Source: Kordiimonas aestuarii
GTDB taxonomy: Bacteria > Pseudomonadota > Alphaproteobacteria > Sphingomonadales > Kordiimonadaceae
Direction of reading: 5' to 3'
Assembly: GCF_025574465.1 (NCBI RefSeq)
Contig: NZ_JAOBPP010000012.1
Span: forward strand, 1 to 64,000
DNA length: 64,000 bases
The notes beneath the pieces are model-generated. The model was not told where the DNA came from. It saw only the letters and a program-made list of their open reading frames with translations, and made no database searches. Positions 1-8,968 of the stretch are shown in pieces. The position numbers and the translations under genes were made by a program. Position 1 is the stretch's first letter; every line of letters starts with the position of its first letter.

Positions 1-18
1 GCTTTTAGGAGGAACACT

Positions 19-2415
19 ATGGCTATTTACACACGTTTCGGTACGGAAAGTAACGATTCGATTTTCGGCACGGCGGATGACGATGTCACGTATGGTGCTG
101 AAGGCAACGATCAGCTTTCTGGCGGTACAGGTAATGACTCGCTTTATGGCGAGGCAGGCAACGACACGCTGACAGGCGGCGCGAACGACGATGAACTGTC
201 GGGCGGCGCAGGCGATGACAGCCTCGTTGGTGGCGACGGTAACGACAATGTTTCCGGCGGTGCGAACGATGATAAGGTATCTGGCAACGGCGGCGACGAT
301 ACAGTCGACGGCGGCGCAGGTAACGACGAAGTTTATGGTGGTCCGGGCGACGACGTTCTGACGGGCGGCACGGGCGACGATACAGTTGACGGCGGTGACG
401 GCGCGGATGACATTTCCGGCGGCAACGGCGACGACAGCCTTATCGGCGGTGAAGGCGATGACACGCTCTCGAGCGGCAATGCCAGCAGCGCTTCCGGCAC
501 AGAGACGATGGACGGCGGCAACGGCGATGACGTCTTCAACGATGGCACAGGCCAGGACGTTGTAGACGGCGGCCTTGGCGACGATACGTTTGTCATCGAC
601 GGTACTATCGACGAGACGACGGACCTGACGGTATCGGGCGGCACGGTCACGATTGACCTTGACGGCGACGGCAACGCTGACACGGTGACGAACGTTGAAG
701 TGTTCCAGGCAGACAACGTAACGATCGACATGGGCTCGAACGACGACGTTAACTTCTCGATCTCGAACAGCCTCTCTGCAGTGGCTGGCGCTTCGGCGAC
801 GGGTTCGAACTACAATGACGACGTTCTGGTTTGGGACGCCTCAGCGGACGCGATTGTCACGACGGCGACCGCGGGTACCGAGTGGGGTATCACGGCGATC
901 AATGGTACGGCAGTTGATTCAAACGGCGACACGGTTGCTGTTGACAACGGCACGATCACCGCGCTTGACACGGACAGCGATGGCAACATCGACAGCATCA
1001 GCTTCAAAGCCTCGACCGCGTTTGCGAACGAAAGCTCGAACGTTGATGATGAGTTCACGATCACGCTGACAGACGTTTCGAACGACGACGTTTCCATCTC
1101 GATGGACGTTACGACAACGGTTGTTGAAGACTATAACTACGATGCGGCTGAAACCGGTTCGACGATCACAGGCGACGCAGACAGCGAAGACTTTGACGGC
1201 GGCAACGGCGACGATCGCTTTGTTGGCAACAACGGCGACGACACCATGGACGGTGGTCTTGGTGACGACACGCTCAACGGCGGCAACGGTGCTGATTCGC
1301 TTAGCGGTGACGCAGGTGATGACGTTATCTGGGCTGGCGCAGGCAACGATGTTGTTGCAGGCGGCAACGGCGACGACACCATTGGTGGCGGTGCTGGTGA
1401 CGACACGATCACCGGTGGTAACGGTTCGAACCTGATCTACGGCGGCACGGGCGATGACAGCATTGCTTCCGGCACGGGCGCGAACACCGATGGTGATTCG
1501 ACTGTCTGGGCTGGTAACGGTGATGACACTGTTACGGGCGGCTACGGCGATGATGTTATCGGTGCTGGCAACGGCAACGACGACGTTGACGGCGGCGACG
1601 GCGACGACACGATCTATGGCGGCGGCGACAGCGGCACGGATGCTCTCCGTGGCGGCGACGGCGACGACCTGATCTTCGGCGGTGCCGGCATCGACACGCT
1701 TTCGGGCAACGCTGGTGACGACACTCTCTGGGGTGGCGACGGCAACGACTTTGCTTATGGCGCGGCCGGTGATGATCTTATCTGGGCTGGTGCAGGTGCC
1801 GACGTGGTTACCGGTCAGCTTGGTGACGACACCATCTGGGGCGGTGCAGGCAATGACACGCTGAACGGCAACGAAGGCGCGGACGTGATCAACGGCGGCG
1901 CTGGTGTTGACAGCGTGATGGGTGACGCAGGCAACGATACGCTTGACGGCGGTGCTGGTGACGACGTTGTGGCCGGTGGTGCCAACAATGACGTTGTTTC
2001 CGGTGGTGACGGCAACGATGACCTGTCTGGCGATGCTGGTAACGACACACTGAACGGCGATGCCGGTGACGATACGCTCACGGGTGGCGCAGGTAACGAT
2101 GTGATGTATGGCGGTGCCGGTGACGACGAGTTCACCAGCGATGCTGGCAGCGACACGCTTGATGGCGGAGCCGGTGCAGATACGTTCATCTTCAGCGCGG
2201 GCCATGGCAACGACGTCATCAACGGCTTCAACGTTGATGAGGATACGCTTGACCTGACGGCGATCACCTCGATTACCGAACTGGACGACCTCGAGATGAT
2301 CGATACGTCGCTCAACGGTACAAGTGGTGTGTTGCTGACCACCAGTGATGACGAATCGATCTTCGTGGCAGGCGTTACCTCCGCTGAGATCGTGGTGGCG
2401 ATCGATATCGCATAA
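19..2415 (+). CDS. RTX calcium-binding repeat protein, probable type I-secreted surface or S-layer-like protein
   Basis: The 798-residue protein is extremely rich in Asp, Gly and Asn and I see no cysteine in it. Two blocks of nonapeptide RTX repeats (GGxGxDxxx type) cover about residues 24-155 and 385-745. Between them, about residues 195-375 lack the repeat and look like a beta-sandwich insert with Ser/Thr/Val-rich strands. The C-terminus (GADTFIF, then a hydrophobic DTLDLT segment and an acidic-aliphatic tail ending VVAIDIA) resembles the uncleaved secretion signals of type I secretion substrates. There is no N-terminal signal peptide. A strong ribosome site (AGGAGG) lies 5 bases before ATG. 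RTX repeats bind calcium and fold outside the cell. An S-layer, adhesin or matrix role is inferred from the O-antigen neighbours; no protease or lipase motif is visible. No type I transporter gene lies in the window. Confidence 0.85.
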   Translation: MAIYTRFGTESNDSIFGTADDDVTYGAEGNDQLSGGTGNDSLYGEAGNDTLTGGANDDELSGGAGDDSLVGGDGNDNVSGGANDDKVSGNGGDDTVDGGAGNDEVYGGPGDDVLTGGTGDDTVDGGDGADDISGGNGDDSLIGGEGDDTLSSGNASSASGTETMDGGNGDDVFNDGTGQDVVDGGLGDDTFVIDGTIDETTDLTVSGGTVTIDLDGDGNADTVTNVEVFQADNVTIDMGSNDDVNFSISNSLSAVAGASATGSNYNDDVLVWDASADAIVTTATAGTEWGITAINGTAVDSNGDTVAVDNGTITALDTDSDGNIDSISFKASTAFANESSNVDDEFTITLTDVSNDDVSISMDVTTTVVEDYNYDAAETGSTITGDADSEDFDGGNGDDRFVGNNGDDTMDGGLGDDTLNGGNGADSLSGDAGDDVIWAGAGNDVVAGGNGDDTIGGGAGDDTITGGNGSNLIYGGTGDDSIASGTGANTDGDSTVWAGNGDDTVTGGYGDDVIGAGNGNDDVDGGDGDDTIYGGGDSGTDALRGGDGDDLIFGGAGIDTLSGNAGDDTLWGGDGNDFAYGAAGDDLIWAGAGADVVTGQLGDDTIWGGAGNDTLNGNEGADVINGGAGVDSVMGDAGNDTLDGGAGDDVVAGGANNDVVSGGDGNDDLSGDAGNDTLNGDAGDDTLTGGAGNDVMYGGAGDDEFTSDAGSDTLDGGAGADTFIFSAGHGNDVINGFNVDEDTLDLTAITSITELDDLEMIDTSLNGTSGVLLTTSDDESIFVAGVTSAEIVVAIDIA

Positions 2416-2445
2416 GCCATCTCGGTAATAAGCACCAAGAAAACT

Positions 2446-2472
2446 GGGGGAGCCAACCGGCTCCCCCTTTTT
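2446..2472 (+). terminator. Rho-independent terminator of the RTX gene
   Basis: A perfect 9-bp stem (GGGGGAGCC at 2446-2454 pairing with GGCTCCCCC at 2459-2467) with an AACC loop is followed directly by five T. It begins 30 bases after the RTX stop codon. Confidence 0.93.
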
Positions 2473-2554
2473 GTTGCCTGAGGCTTTAACCTCGCTTTTA
2501 TCTATCTTGACGCAATTGGGCTGATATCTGGCAGGAAGCATAGGCGAAAAGCAT

Positions 2555-2587
2555 AAAAAAGCCCCGCATGACTCAGTGGGGCTTTTG
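2555..2587 (-). terminator. Terminator of the rfbCBDA operon (probably bidirectional)
   Basis: The stem GCCCC (2561-2565) pairs with GGGGC (2578-2582) and is flanked by A6 on the left and T4 on the right. Read on the minus strand it ends in a T run, about 20 bases after the rfbA stop. It can also work on the plus strand as a backup for the RTX gene. Confidence 0.8.
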
Positions 2588-2606
2588 TTTTGGCTGAAAC
2601 GGCAGG

Positions 2607-3476
2607 CTAATACTGGTCCTTCAGCAAGCGGGCCAGATATTTACCGTAACTGTTTTTATATGACTTCGCGAGCGCACCGAGCGCATCATCGGAGATGAAG
2701 TCTTTACGCCACGCTACCTCTTCCGGGCAGGCGATCTTCAGACCCTGGCGCTCTTCGATCGTTTGCACGAAGTTGCTGGCAGCCAGCATGGCATCCACTG
2801 TTCCGGTATCCAGCCACGCCGTACCGCGCGCAAGCTTGATGACGTTGAGCTTGCCTGATTGCAGGTACGCATCGTTCACACTGGTAATTTCAAGTTCACC
2901 GCGCGCGCTGGGTTTCACATTACGCGCAATATCAACGACCTGGTTGTCGTAGAAATAAAGCCCGGTGACAGCGAGATTGCTTTTGGGGTGTTTGGGTTTT
3001 TCCTCAATAGACAACGCCTTGCCGTTTGCATCTGTCTCAACGACGCCAAATGCCGTCGGGTCACCCACCGGATAGGCAAATACATAGGCCCCATCAGTTA
3101 CCTTGCCTGCGCGCTGCAGGTGTTCACTGAAGCCGGCGGCATAAAAGACATTATCACCCAGTGCGAGTGCACAAGGAGAATTGCCGACAAAATCTGGGTC
3201 GAGCAGAAAGGCCTGAGCCAGTCCCTTGGGCTCGGGCTGTGCGACGTATTTGAGGTCGAGCCCCCACTGACTGCCATCCCCCAAAAGGTCTTGATAGAGC
3301 GGCAGGTGATGCGGCGTGGAGATGATCAAAATTTCCCTGATGTCAGCCAGCATCAAAGTGGTTAGCGGATAATAGACAAGTGGCTTGTCGTAGATCGGCA
3401 GCAATTGTTTACTGAGCGAGCGGGTGATCGGATAAAGGCGTGTCCCCATGCCGCCCGCGAGAATGATACCTTTCAT
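2607..3476 (-). CDS. rfbA: Glucose-1-phosphate thymidylyltransferase
   Basis: This enzyme makes dTDP-glucose from dTTP and glucose-1-phosphate, the first step to dTDP-L-rhamnose in the cytoplasm. The 289-residue length is typical of RmlA. The N-terminus carries the nucleotidyltransferase signature GGMGTRLYP and the PKQLLP-type loop (here [11 protein letters not shown]). The metal-binding GDN motif is present (LALGDNVFY), as are EEKP and the TGLYFYD segment. It is the last gene of a four-gene minus-strand operon; 12 bases separate it from rfbD, and an AAGGGG ribosome site precedes the ATG. A bidirectional terminator follows. Nothing is unusual in the sequence. Confidence 0.96.
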   Translation of the reverse strand: MKGIILAGGMGTRLYPITRSLSKQLLPIYDKPLVYYPLTTLMLADIREILIISTPHHLPLYQDLLGDGSQWGLDLKYVAQPEPKGLAQAFLLDPDFVGNSPCALALGDNVFYAAGFSEHLQRAGKVTDGAYVFAYPVGDPTAFGVVETDANGKALSIEEKPKHPKSNLAVTGLYFYDNQVVDIARNVKPSARGELEITSVNDAYLQSGKLNVIKLARGTAWLDTGTVDAMLAASNFVQTIEERQGLKIACPEEVAWRKDFISDDALGALAKSYKNSYGKYLARLLKDQY

Positions 3477-3488
3477 GGTAATGACCCC

Positions 3489-4403
3489 TTATGCTTTTTG
3501 CTTGTTTCCAAAAGTACCCTCGCCAAACAGGCGGTTAACGCAGGCATTCAGGCTGCTTTGCCATGTGGGCAGCGTGACGCCGAAGGTCTCTTTGAGTTTT
3601 GTCCCATCCAACCGGCTGTTGGCCGGACGCTTGGCGGGTGTGGGATATTCGGCCGTCGTCAGCTTGTTGACCTTTGGCACAGGGTGCCCGTGCTCCGCGC
3701 CTTCACTGAAGGTTTGTGTGGCAAAACTGTACCAGCTTATGTGACCCGTGCCCGCCAGATGGTACACACCCGCCCATGATGGCTGCCATTTGTGCAGGCG
3801 CAGATAGTCGACGACGTCCAGCAGTGCATCGGCAATGTCGGGCGCATAGGTCGGGTTGCCAATCTGGTCGGCAACCACGCCGAGTGTGTCGCGCGTTGCT
3901 GCCAGCATCAGCATGGTTTTGACAAAGTTTTTGCCAAAGGGGCTGTAGACCCAGGCTGTGCGGAAGATCATTGCATCCGGGTTGGCTGCCGTTACCGCCT
4001 TTTCGCCCGCGAGTTTGGAGCGACCATAAGCACCCTGCGGGTTTACCGGGTCGTTCTCGGTGTAGGCACCGTCCTTGTCGCCGTCAAAAACATAGTCGGT
4101 GGAGATGTGCAGGTAAGGGACACCGAGTTTCTTTGCAACCACGGCGAGGGCCCTGGCACCGTCTGCATTGATGGCAGTCGCCTGGGCCTCTTCTTCCTCT
4201 GCCTTGTCAACAGCGGTGTAGGCCGCGGCATTGATGATGGCGTCGGGCTGGAAGTCACGGATCAGCGCTTCATTGACCTCATCAGCGCCAAGGTCCAGTT
4301 CCGGGCGTCCGAAACAGGCGAGGGTGATACCGCGTTTGGCTGCGGCTTCCTGAAGCGATAGAGCTACCTGGCCTGATTTTCCTGCAACGAAGATACGTGT
4401 CAT
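3489..4403 (-). CDS. rfbD: dTDP-4-dehydrorhamnose reductase
   Basis: This NAD(P)H-dependent short-chain dehydrogenase reduces dTDP-4-dehydro-L-rhamnose to dTDP-L-rhamnose, the last step of the pathway. The 304-residue protein begins with a Rossmann motif (GKSGQVA in place of the usual GxxGQLG). It has the family's conserved STDYVFDG segment followed by the YGRSKLAGE catalytic Tyr-x3-Lys, and the RTAWVY segment after it. It lies 10 bases after rfbB and 12 bases before rfbA in the rfbCBDA operon. Length and motifs are normal for RmlD. Confidence 0.95.
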   Translation of the reverse strand: MTRIFVAGKSGQVALSLQEAAAKRGITLACFGRPELDLGADEVNEALIRDFQPDAIINAAAYTAVDKAEEEEAQATAINADGARALAVVAKKLGVPYLHISTDYVFDGDKDGAYTENDPVNPQGAYGRSKLAGEKAVTAANPDAMIFRTAWVYSPFGKNFVKTMLMLAATRDTLGVVADQIGNPTYAPDIADALLDVVDYLRLHKWQPSWAGVYHLAGTGHISWYSFATQTFSEGAEHGHPVPKVNKLTTAEYPTPAKRPANSRLDGTKLKETFGVTLPTWQSSLNACVNRLFGEGTFGNKQKA

Positions 4404-4413
4404 GTTTACCCTG

Positions 4414-5460
4414 TTATTTTTTAAGAAGTCCGCGACGTTCCCCGGCTACATCACGCAGCGGGCCCCACCACCATTCATTATCCAGATACCACTGGATGGT
4501 CTTTTTGATGCCGGTCTCGAAATTTTCTGCGGCGCGCCAGCCAAGCTCATCCTCCAGTTTGGTGGCGTCGATGGCATAGCGCGCATCATGGCCTGGGCGG
4601 TCGGTGACAAACTTGATCAACTCGCGGCGCGGGTGGTTCGCTGGCCGCAATTCGTCGAGAATGTCGCAGATGGTTTCCACCACATGCAGGTTGGTGCGTT
4701 CATTCCGTCCGCCGACGTTATATTTTTCGCCCAAGCGGCCCTTGCTCATGATGGTGTACAGCGCCCTGGCATGATCTTCGACATAGAGCCAGTCCCGCAC
4801 GTTGGAGCCGTCGCCGTATACCGGCAGTTCCTTGCCGTCGAGAGCATTGAGCGTGACAAGCGGGATAAGCTTTTCGGGGAAATGGTAGGGGCCGTAGTTG
4901 TTGGAACAGTTGGAGATAACCACAGGCAGGCCATAGGTCTCGAACCATGCGTTTGCCAGATGATCTGCCGACGCCTTGGATGCGGAGTAAGGCGAACTTG
5001 GGTCATAGGGTGTGGTCTCTTCAAAAAGGCCGTCCGCCCCCAGCGAGCCATATACTTCATCCGTGGAGACATGCAGGAAGCGGAAGGTTTCCCTGGCATC
5101 CTCATCCAGCTTGTTCCAATAATCCCGCGCGGCTTCAAGCAGCACAAAAGTGCCGACTATATTGGTCTGGATAAAATCAGCCGCACCGGTGATGGAGCGG
5201 TCCACATGGCTTTCAGCGGCCAGGTGCATCACGCCGTCAGGCTGGTGCTTTTTGAAGATGGCGTCCATGGCGCAGCGATCACAGATGTCAGCCTGCTCAA
5301 AGTGATAGAGCTGGCTGTGTTCAATCTCCCGCAAGCTGGCGAGGTTGCCCGCGTAGGTGAGCTTGTCGAGGTTGATGACCGTATGACCAAGGTCGTTTAC
5401 AAGGTGGCGACATACAGCAGACCCAATAAACCCGGCGCCGCCTGTAACAATAATCTTCAT
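4414..5460 (-). CDS. rfbB: dTDP-glucose 4,6-dehydratase
   Basis: This enzyme converts dTDP-glucose to dTDP-4-keto-6-deoxyglucose using tightly bound NAD+. The 348-residue extended SDR protein starts with the glycine motif TGGAGFIGS. It carries [12 protein letters not shown], the STDEVYG substrate loop and the catalytic YSASKA. The C-terminal segments NVGG, TDRPGHD and YLDNEWWW are typical of RmlB. It is the second gene of the operon, 12 bases after rfbC. It should be kept apart from the CDP-glucose dehydratase encoded at 23878, which uses a different nucleotide sugar. Confidence 0.97.
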   Translation of the reverse strand: MKIIVTGGAGFIGSAVCRHLVNDLGHTVINLDKLTYAGNLASLREIEHSQLYHFEQADICDRCAMDAIFKKHQPDGVMHLAAESHVDRSITGAADFIQTNIVGTFVLLEAARDYWNKLDEDARETFRFLHVSTDEVYGSLGADGLFEETTPYDPSSPYSASKASADHLANAWFETYGLPVVISNCSNNYGPYHFPEKLIPLVTLNALDGKELPVYGDGSNVRDWLYVEDHARALYTIMSKGRLGEKYNVGGRNERTNLHVVETICDILDELRPANHPRRELIKFVTDRPGHDARYAIDATKLEDELGWRAAENFETGIKKTIQWYLDNEWWWGPLRDVAGERRGLLKK

Positions 5461-5472
5461 TCCTATAAGTCC

Positions 5473-6042
5473 TTAAGCGTTTTCGCCGTAGATGAACGGG
5501 CTATCAATATCCTTCAGGCGTGGCAAAAGCTTGTCCTTGCCGGAAAGAGTGACCGTATCGCGGTTTACCGGCCAGTCGATGCCAATATCCGGATCATCAA
5601 AGGCGATGCCTGCGTCATGGTCCGGTGCATAAAAATTTGTCACCTTGTAGAAAAAGGCTGTGTCGGGTTCAAGCGTGCAGAACGCATGCGCGAATCCCGC
5701 AGGCACCCAGAGCTGACGCCAATTCTCGGCGCTCAGTTCCACCGCGACATGCTCGCCAAAAGTGGGCGAGCCTTGGCGGATGTCGACCACAACATCAAGG
5801 ACCGCGCCGGAGATCACCCGCACCAGCTTGCCCTGGGCAAACGGCGGTTTCTGGAAATGCAGGCCGCGCAACACCCCAACATCGCGCGACAGCGAGTGGT
5901 TGTCCTGCACAAACGCCTGGCCGGGCACGGCGTCGTCAAAAAGCTTCTGATTGAACGTTTCGGAAAAGAAGCCACGGTCGTCCCCGAACCGCTTGGGCGT
6001 CAGAATTTTGACGTCCGGAATTTTGGTGTCTTCAACAAGCAT
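5473..6042 (-). CDS. rfbC: dTDP-4-dehydrorhamnose 3,5-epimerase
   Basis: This cupin enzyme epimerises C3 and C5 of dTDP-4-keto-6-deoxyglucose. The 189 residues match the usual RmlC length. Visible family motifs are DDRGFFSETFN, QDNHSLS, GVLRGLHFQ with the conserved catalytic His, QGKLVRV, and WVPAGFAHAFCTL. It is the first gene of the rfbCBDA operon. A sigma-70-like promoter lies 37-64 bases upstream, giving a short leader. The operon is divergent from the glycosyltransferase gene starting near 6150. Confidence 0.96.
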   Translation of the reverse strand: MLVEDTKIPDVKILTPKRFGDDRGFFSETFNQKLFDDAVPGQAFVQDNHSLSRDVGVLRGLHFQKPPFAQGKLVRVISGAVLDVVVDIRQGSPTFGEHVAVELSAENWRQLWVPAGFAHAFCTLEPDTAFFYKVTNFYAPDHDAGIAFDDPDIGIDWPVNRDTVTLSGKDKLLPRLKDIDSPFIYGENA

Positions 6043-6078
6043 GAAACTACCATCTGTTTCTAAATGAATTGCCCGCCT

Positions 6079-6106
6079 TGTATAACGAAGAATAACCGGT
6101 TTACAA
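6079..6106 (-). promoter_or_regulatory. Probable sigma-70 promoter of rfbCBDA
   Basis: On the minus strand the sequence reads TTGTAA, 16 bases, TATACA (-35 at 6101-6106, -10 at 6079-6084). Transcription would start near 6072, about 30 bases before the rfbC ATG. It was found by inspection only; no start site is known. Confidence 0.5.
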
Positions 6107-6149
6107 AGGTTGAACGCTAGATTTGTACAAAATATGGCCGCTACCTTTC

Positions 6150-7211
6150 ATGGCCTATAAGTCTTGGGAAACGCTGGGTGATATTGCACAAGCTGAACAG
6201 GCGCGGGAAAAGAGGTGGTTGTTCGTGTTAACCTACGCGCCGATACCGACAACTGACCTTTATTTCCTCAACAGCTGCGGCGACCTTGTGGCGCGCCCAT
6301 GGCGTCGTGCGCCGGTCACACGCCTCGGCGCCAATGTATTTCGCGTGGGTAACCGCTATCTCGTCGTGCGGCGGGATCGGGAAAAGGTGATCCGGCAGGT
6401 ACTGGCAAAACCGGATGCCGAAATCATCTATCTGATTGACGACAACCTGGAGGCGCTTGAGGATCAAAGCCTGCCTGATGGGTACCGGGAGCGCCTGCGG
6501 GCGCTGAAAACGGGTACCTACGCAGAAATGCTTGAGCGCGCGACGCTTGTCGTGACGAGCGCACAGGACATTGCCGCAAGCCTGCCAGCGGGAAAGAGGT
6601 ACCGCATACTGGACCCAGTATGGCACGGGCAGCCAAGGGAAGCCAGCCATTTGCCTACCCGGCCCGCGCAGCACGTGGATATGGTCCATTTGGGCACCGG
6701 CAGTCACGCTGCCGGGTTTGGCTTTCTGGCACCGGTGCTGAAGCAGGTGCTTGAGCAGGCTGCGCATGCGCATTTTCACTATTTCAGCAATATGCCACAG
6801 CTTGGTGGTATGGACGGGCATCCGCGGGTTCACCGGCAGCGGGCAAAAACATGGAACAGCTACAAGCGGGCTTTGCCGGGGTTTCGCTTCGATCTCGGGC
6901 TTTATCCGCTGCCTTCTACGCCCTTTAATGCTGCCCGTTCGAAGAACAAGATTTTGGAGTATACTCTTGCAGGTTGCCCGGCTATGTACAGCGCAGCCTG
7001 GGGCAGCACGCATGGGCTGGTGGATGGTCAAACCGCCTTTCTCTCAGAGGAGGGGCAGGAGGCATGGATAAAGCGTTTGCTTGACGTGCTGGCGGCACCT
7101 GACGTTCTGGGCTCAGTTTATAACGGCGCTAAAATGCATTTTAAAGACTTGAATGACCTGCCCGGGCAACGGGCTTTCTGGCAGTCGGTATTCATAAAGG
7201 ACAGCAAGTGA
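6150..7211 (+). CDS. Glycosyltransferase-like protein (GT-B fold suspected)
   Basis: The 353-residue protein has an unusual N-terminus. Its C-terminal half carries NAARSKNKILEYTLAGCPAMYS, which resembles the donor-binding (K..EY.a.G.P) segment of GT-B glycosyltransferases. A Rossmann-like VDMVHLGTGSHAAGFGFL segment starts near residue 175. No signal peptide or membrane helix is seen, so it probably acts in the cytoplasm. Two starts are possible: TTG at 6123 with a weak AAAGG 13 bases upstream, or ATG at 6150 with no clear ribosome site. I prefer ATG, with little certainty. It overlaps the next gene by 4 bases (GTGA), indicating translational coupling. Acceptor and donor are unknown. Confidence 0.7.
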   Translation: MAYKSWETLGDIAQAEQAREKRWLFVLTYAPIPTTDLYFLNSCGDLVARPWRRAPVTRLGANVFRVGNRYLVVRRDREKVIRQVLAKPDAEIIYLIDDNLEALEDQSLPDGYRERLRALKTGTYAEMLERATLVVTSAQDIAASLPAGKRYRILDPVWHGQPREASHLPTRPAQHVDMVHLGTGSHAAGFGFLAPVLKQVLEQAAHAHFHYFSNMPQLGGMDGHPRVHRQRAKTWNSYKRALPGFRFDLGLYPLPSTPFNAARSKNKILEYTLAGCPAMYSAAWGSTHGLVDGQTAFLSEEGQEAWIKRLLDVLAAPDVLGSVYNGAKMHFKDLNDLPGQRAFWQSVFIKDSK

Positions 7212-8968
7212 GGCTTCTATATCTCTGGATACGTGCGGCCTTGCTGCACCCGGTCAGAAGCCTTGTGGCGTTTTTTTGGCTGGTGTGCGGCAAACGGCTG
7301 CGCGCCCGCAACCGGTTTTCGGTCCTTATTGAAGATGAACGATACCGCTACGAGAAGTGGCTGCAGAAAAATGCCCGGCTAAGTGAAGCCGAGCGCAAAA
7401 AAATCATCGAAGCTGTGAAGGCGGACAAGGCCGAGGGCGTGCGTTTTGTGTTGTTGTGCGAAGTGCCACACGGCACCGGGGATATTTTCCTGCGCCGGAC
7501 GATCAAATCACTGCGTGAACAGTTTTATGAGCACTGGACTCTCTGTTTGCTACCTGTGGGAGAGGATTTTACCCTGCAGGTGGCCGACAAGCGTGTGCAG
7601 ATAGTGTGCGGGGTGCAGGCCATGCCTGAACTGAATGACGCGGACTATATATGCTGGCTCAAGCCGGGTGACGAACTGTCGGAACAGGCGCTTTACATGT
7701 TTGCGCGCGCGGTTGAGGACAGCCCTGCACTGGTGTATTGCGACGAAGATCAACTCAATATCAGGCATGTGCGTCGCCACTCGCATTTTAAGCCGGGGTG
7801 GAACTATGAACTGTTGCTGGCTTGCGACTATATCGGAGGGCTGAGTGCTCTCAGAGCCGATCTGGCCAGGAAGCACGGCGAGCCGACAGCCAGCTGGAAA
7901 GCGCGCTACGGGGCGCTATTGTCGCTTGGCGAAGGGTTTTCTCGCGACGACGTACGCCACATCCCGGCGGTGCTTTATCACCGGTATGTACGAAAATTTA
8001 TTGGACCCAACGCTGTGCGGCTCGCCTCTCACGGCGTGAATCATGAGGAAATGCTGCGCAGGCACGGCCCGCTTGCAAGACAGGACGCAGATTTTTCCGT
8101 TGACGCCTTTGGCCATATCCGCGGACGCCGCCGCGTGGCAAACGACGGACCATTTGTGTCGTTGATCATCCCGACCCGAGATATGCGGCGGCTGACCAAA
8201 AACTGTGTCAGCAGCATATTGCGAAAAACCGAATACCGGAATTTCGAGATATTGATCGTCAATAACGACAGTCGTAAACCGGCGATGCTGCAATATCTTT
8301 CGAATATTGCCAGCCACAAAAAGGTTCGGGTGCTCGATTACCCCGGTGCCTTCAATTATTCCGCGATTAATAATTTTGCCGTGAGCCAAGCCCGTGGTGA
8401 CTTTATCGGCCTCATCAACAACGACACGGAGGTCATTACCCCGGGTTGGCTTGACGAATTGCTGGCGCAGGCGATGCGCGCACACATTGGTGCGGTTGGT
8501 GCCAAGCTGTTGTATGGTGACCAGCGCATCCAGCATGCGGGTGTTTATACCGGGATGGGCGGCCTTGCCGGGCACGGCCACCGCATGCTCAAGGCAAACA
8601 AGCCAGGCTATTTTTTCCGTGCCCACCTTAGCCAGTATGTCAGTGCGGTCACTGCGGCCTGTCTGATCGTGGCAAAAGACAAGTTCCTTGAAGTGGGCGG
8701 GTTGGATGAAGAGGCGTTCAAGGTGGCGTTCAATGACGTGGATTTTTGCCTTAAGCTGCAGGCGGCGGGGTATGATAATATCTACCACCCCCATGCGGTG
8801 CTGTTTCACTACGAAAGCAAATCCCGGGGGAAGGACATTAAGGGCGAAAAACGGGCGCGTTACCTGCGGGAAGCAACTGCGCTGAAAGCCAAATGGGGCA
8901 CCGATGTTGAAGTGGACCGTTACTTCAACATCAACCTTTCAACCGCGCGCGAGGATTTTGTGCTTTAG
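7208..8968 (+). CDS. Family 2 glycosyltransferase with two GT-A-like modules
   Basis: The 586-residue protein starts at GTG overlapping the previous stop. Residues about 75-290 form a GT2-like module recognised by YCDEDQ and FKPGWNYELLL, a pattern common in O-antigen glycosyltransferases. Residues about 317-560 form a second, canonical GT2 module: VSLIIPTRD, INNDTEVITPGWL as the DxD-equivalent metal site, GAVGAKLLYGDQRIQHAG, and FNDVDFCLKL. No membrane segment is evident. The enzyme probably adds one or two sugars to a lipid-linked glycan on the cytoplasmic face. Its stop codon overlaps the stop codon of the convergent gene at 8965. Confidence 0.88.
   Translation: MRLLYLWIRAALLHPVRSLVAFFWLVCGKRLRARNRFSVLIEDERYRYEKWLQKNARLSEAERKKIIEAVKADKAEGVRFVLLCEVPHGTGDIFLRRTIKSLREQFYEHWTLCLLPVGEDFTLQVADKRVQIVCGVQAMPELNDADYICWLKPGDELSEQALYMFARAVEDSPALVYCDEDQLNIRHVRRHSHFKPGWNYELLLACDYIGGLSALRADLARKHGEPTASWKARYGALLSLGEGFSRDDVRHIPAVLYHRYVRKFIGPNAVRLASHGVNHEEMLRRHGPLARQDADFSVDAFGHIRGRRRVANDGPFVSLIIPTRDMRRLTKNCVSSILRKTEYRNFEILIVNNDSRKPAMLQYLSNIASHKKVRVLDYPGAFNYSAINNFAVSQARGDFIGLINNDTEVITPGWLDELLAQAMRAHIGAVGAKLLYGDQRIQHAGVYTGMGGLAGHGHRMLKANKPGYFFRAHLSQYVSAVTAACLIVAKDKFLEVGGLDEEAFKVAFNDVDFCLKLQAAGYDNIYHPHAVLFHYESKSRGKDIKGEKRARYLREATALKAKWGTDVEVDRYFNINLSTAREDFVL

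Noticed and set aside
90..2200. Regular short repeats resembling a CRISPR array
   Set aside because: The period is the 27-base codon repeat of RTX nonapeptides, with no conserved repeat and unique spacers.
919..2541. A 540-codon open frame antisense to the RTX gene
   Set aside because: It mirrors the repeats of the RTX gene in the opposite strand, has a low-complexity translation of Val/Ala repeats, and crosses the terminator at 2446. Codon periodicity belongs to the plus-strand gene.
4402..6063. A 553-codon plus-strand open frame antisense to rfbB and rfbC
   Set aside because: It overlaps two certain rfb genes completely and its translation has no recognisable domain.
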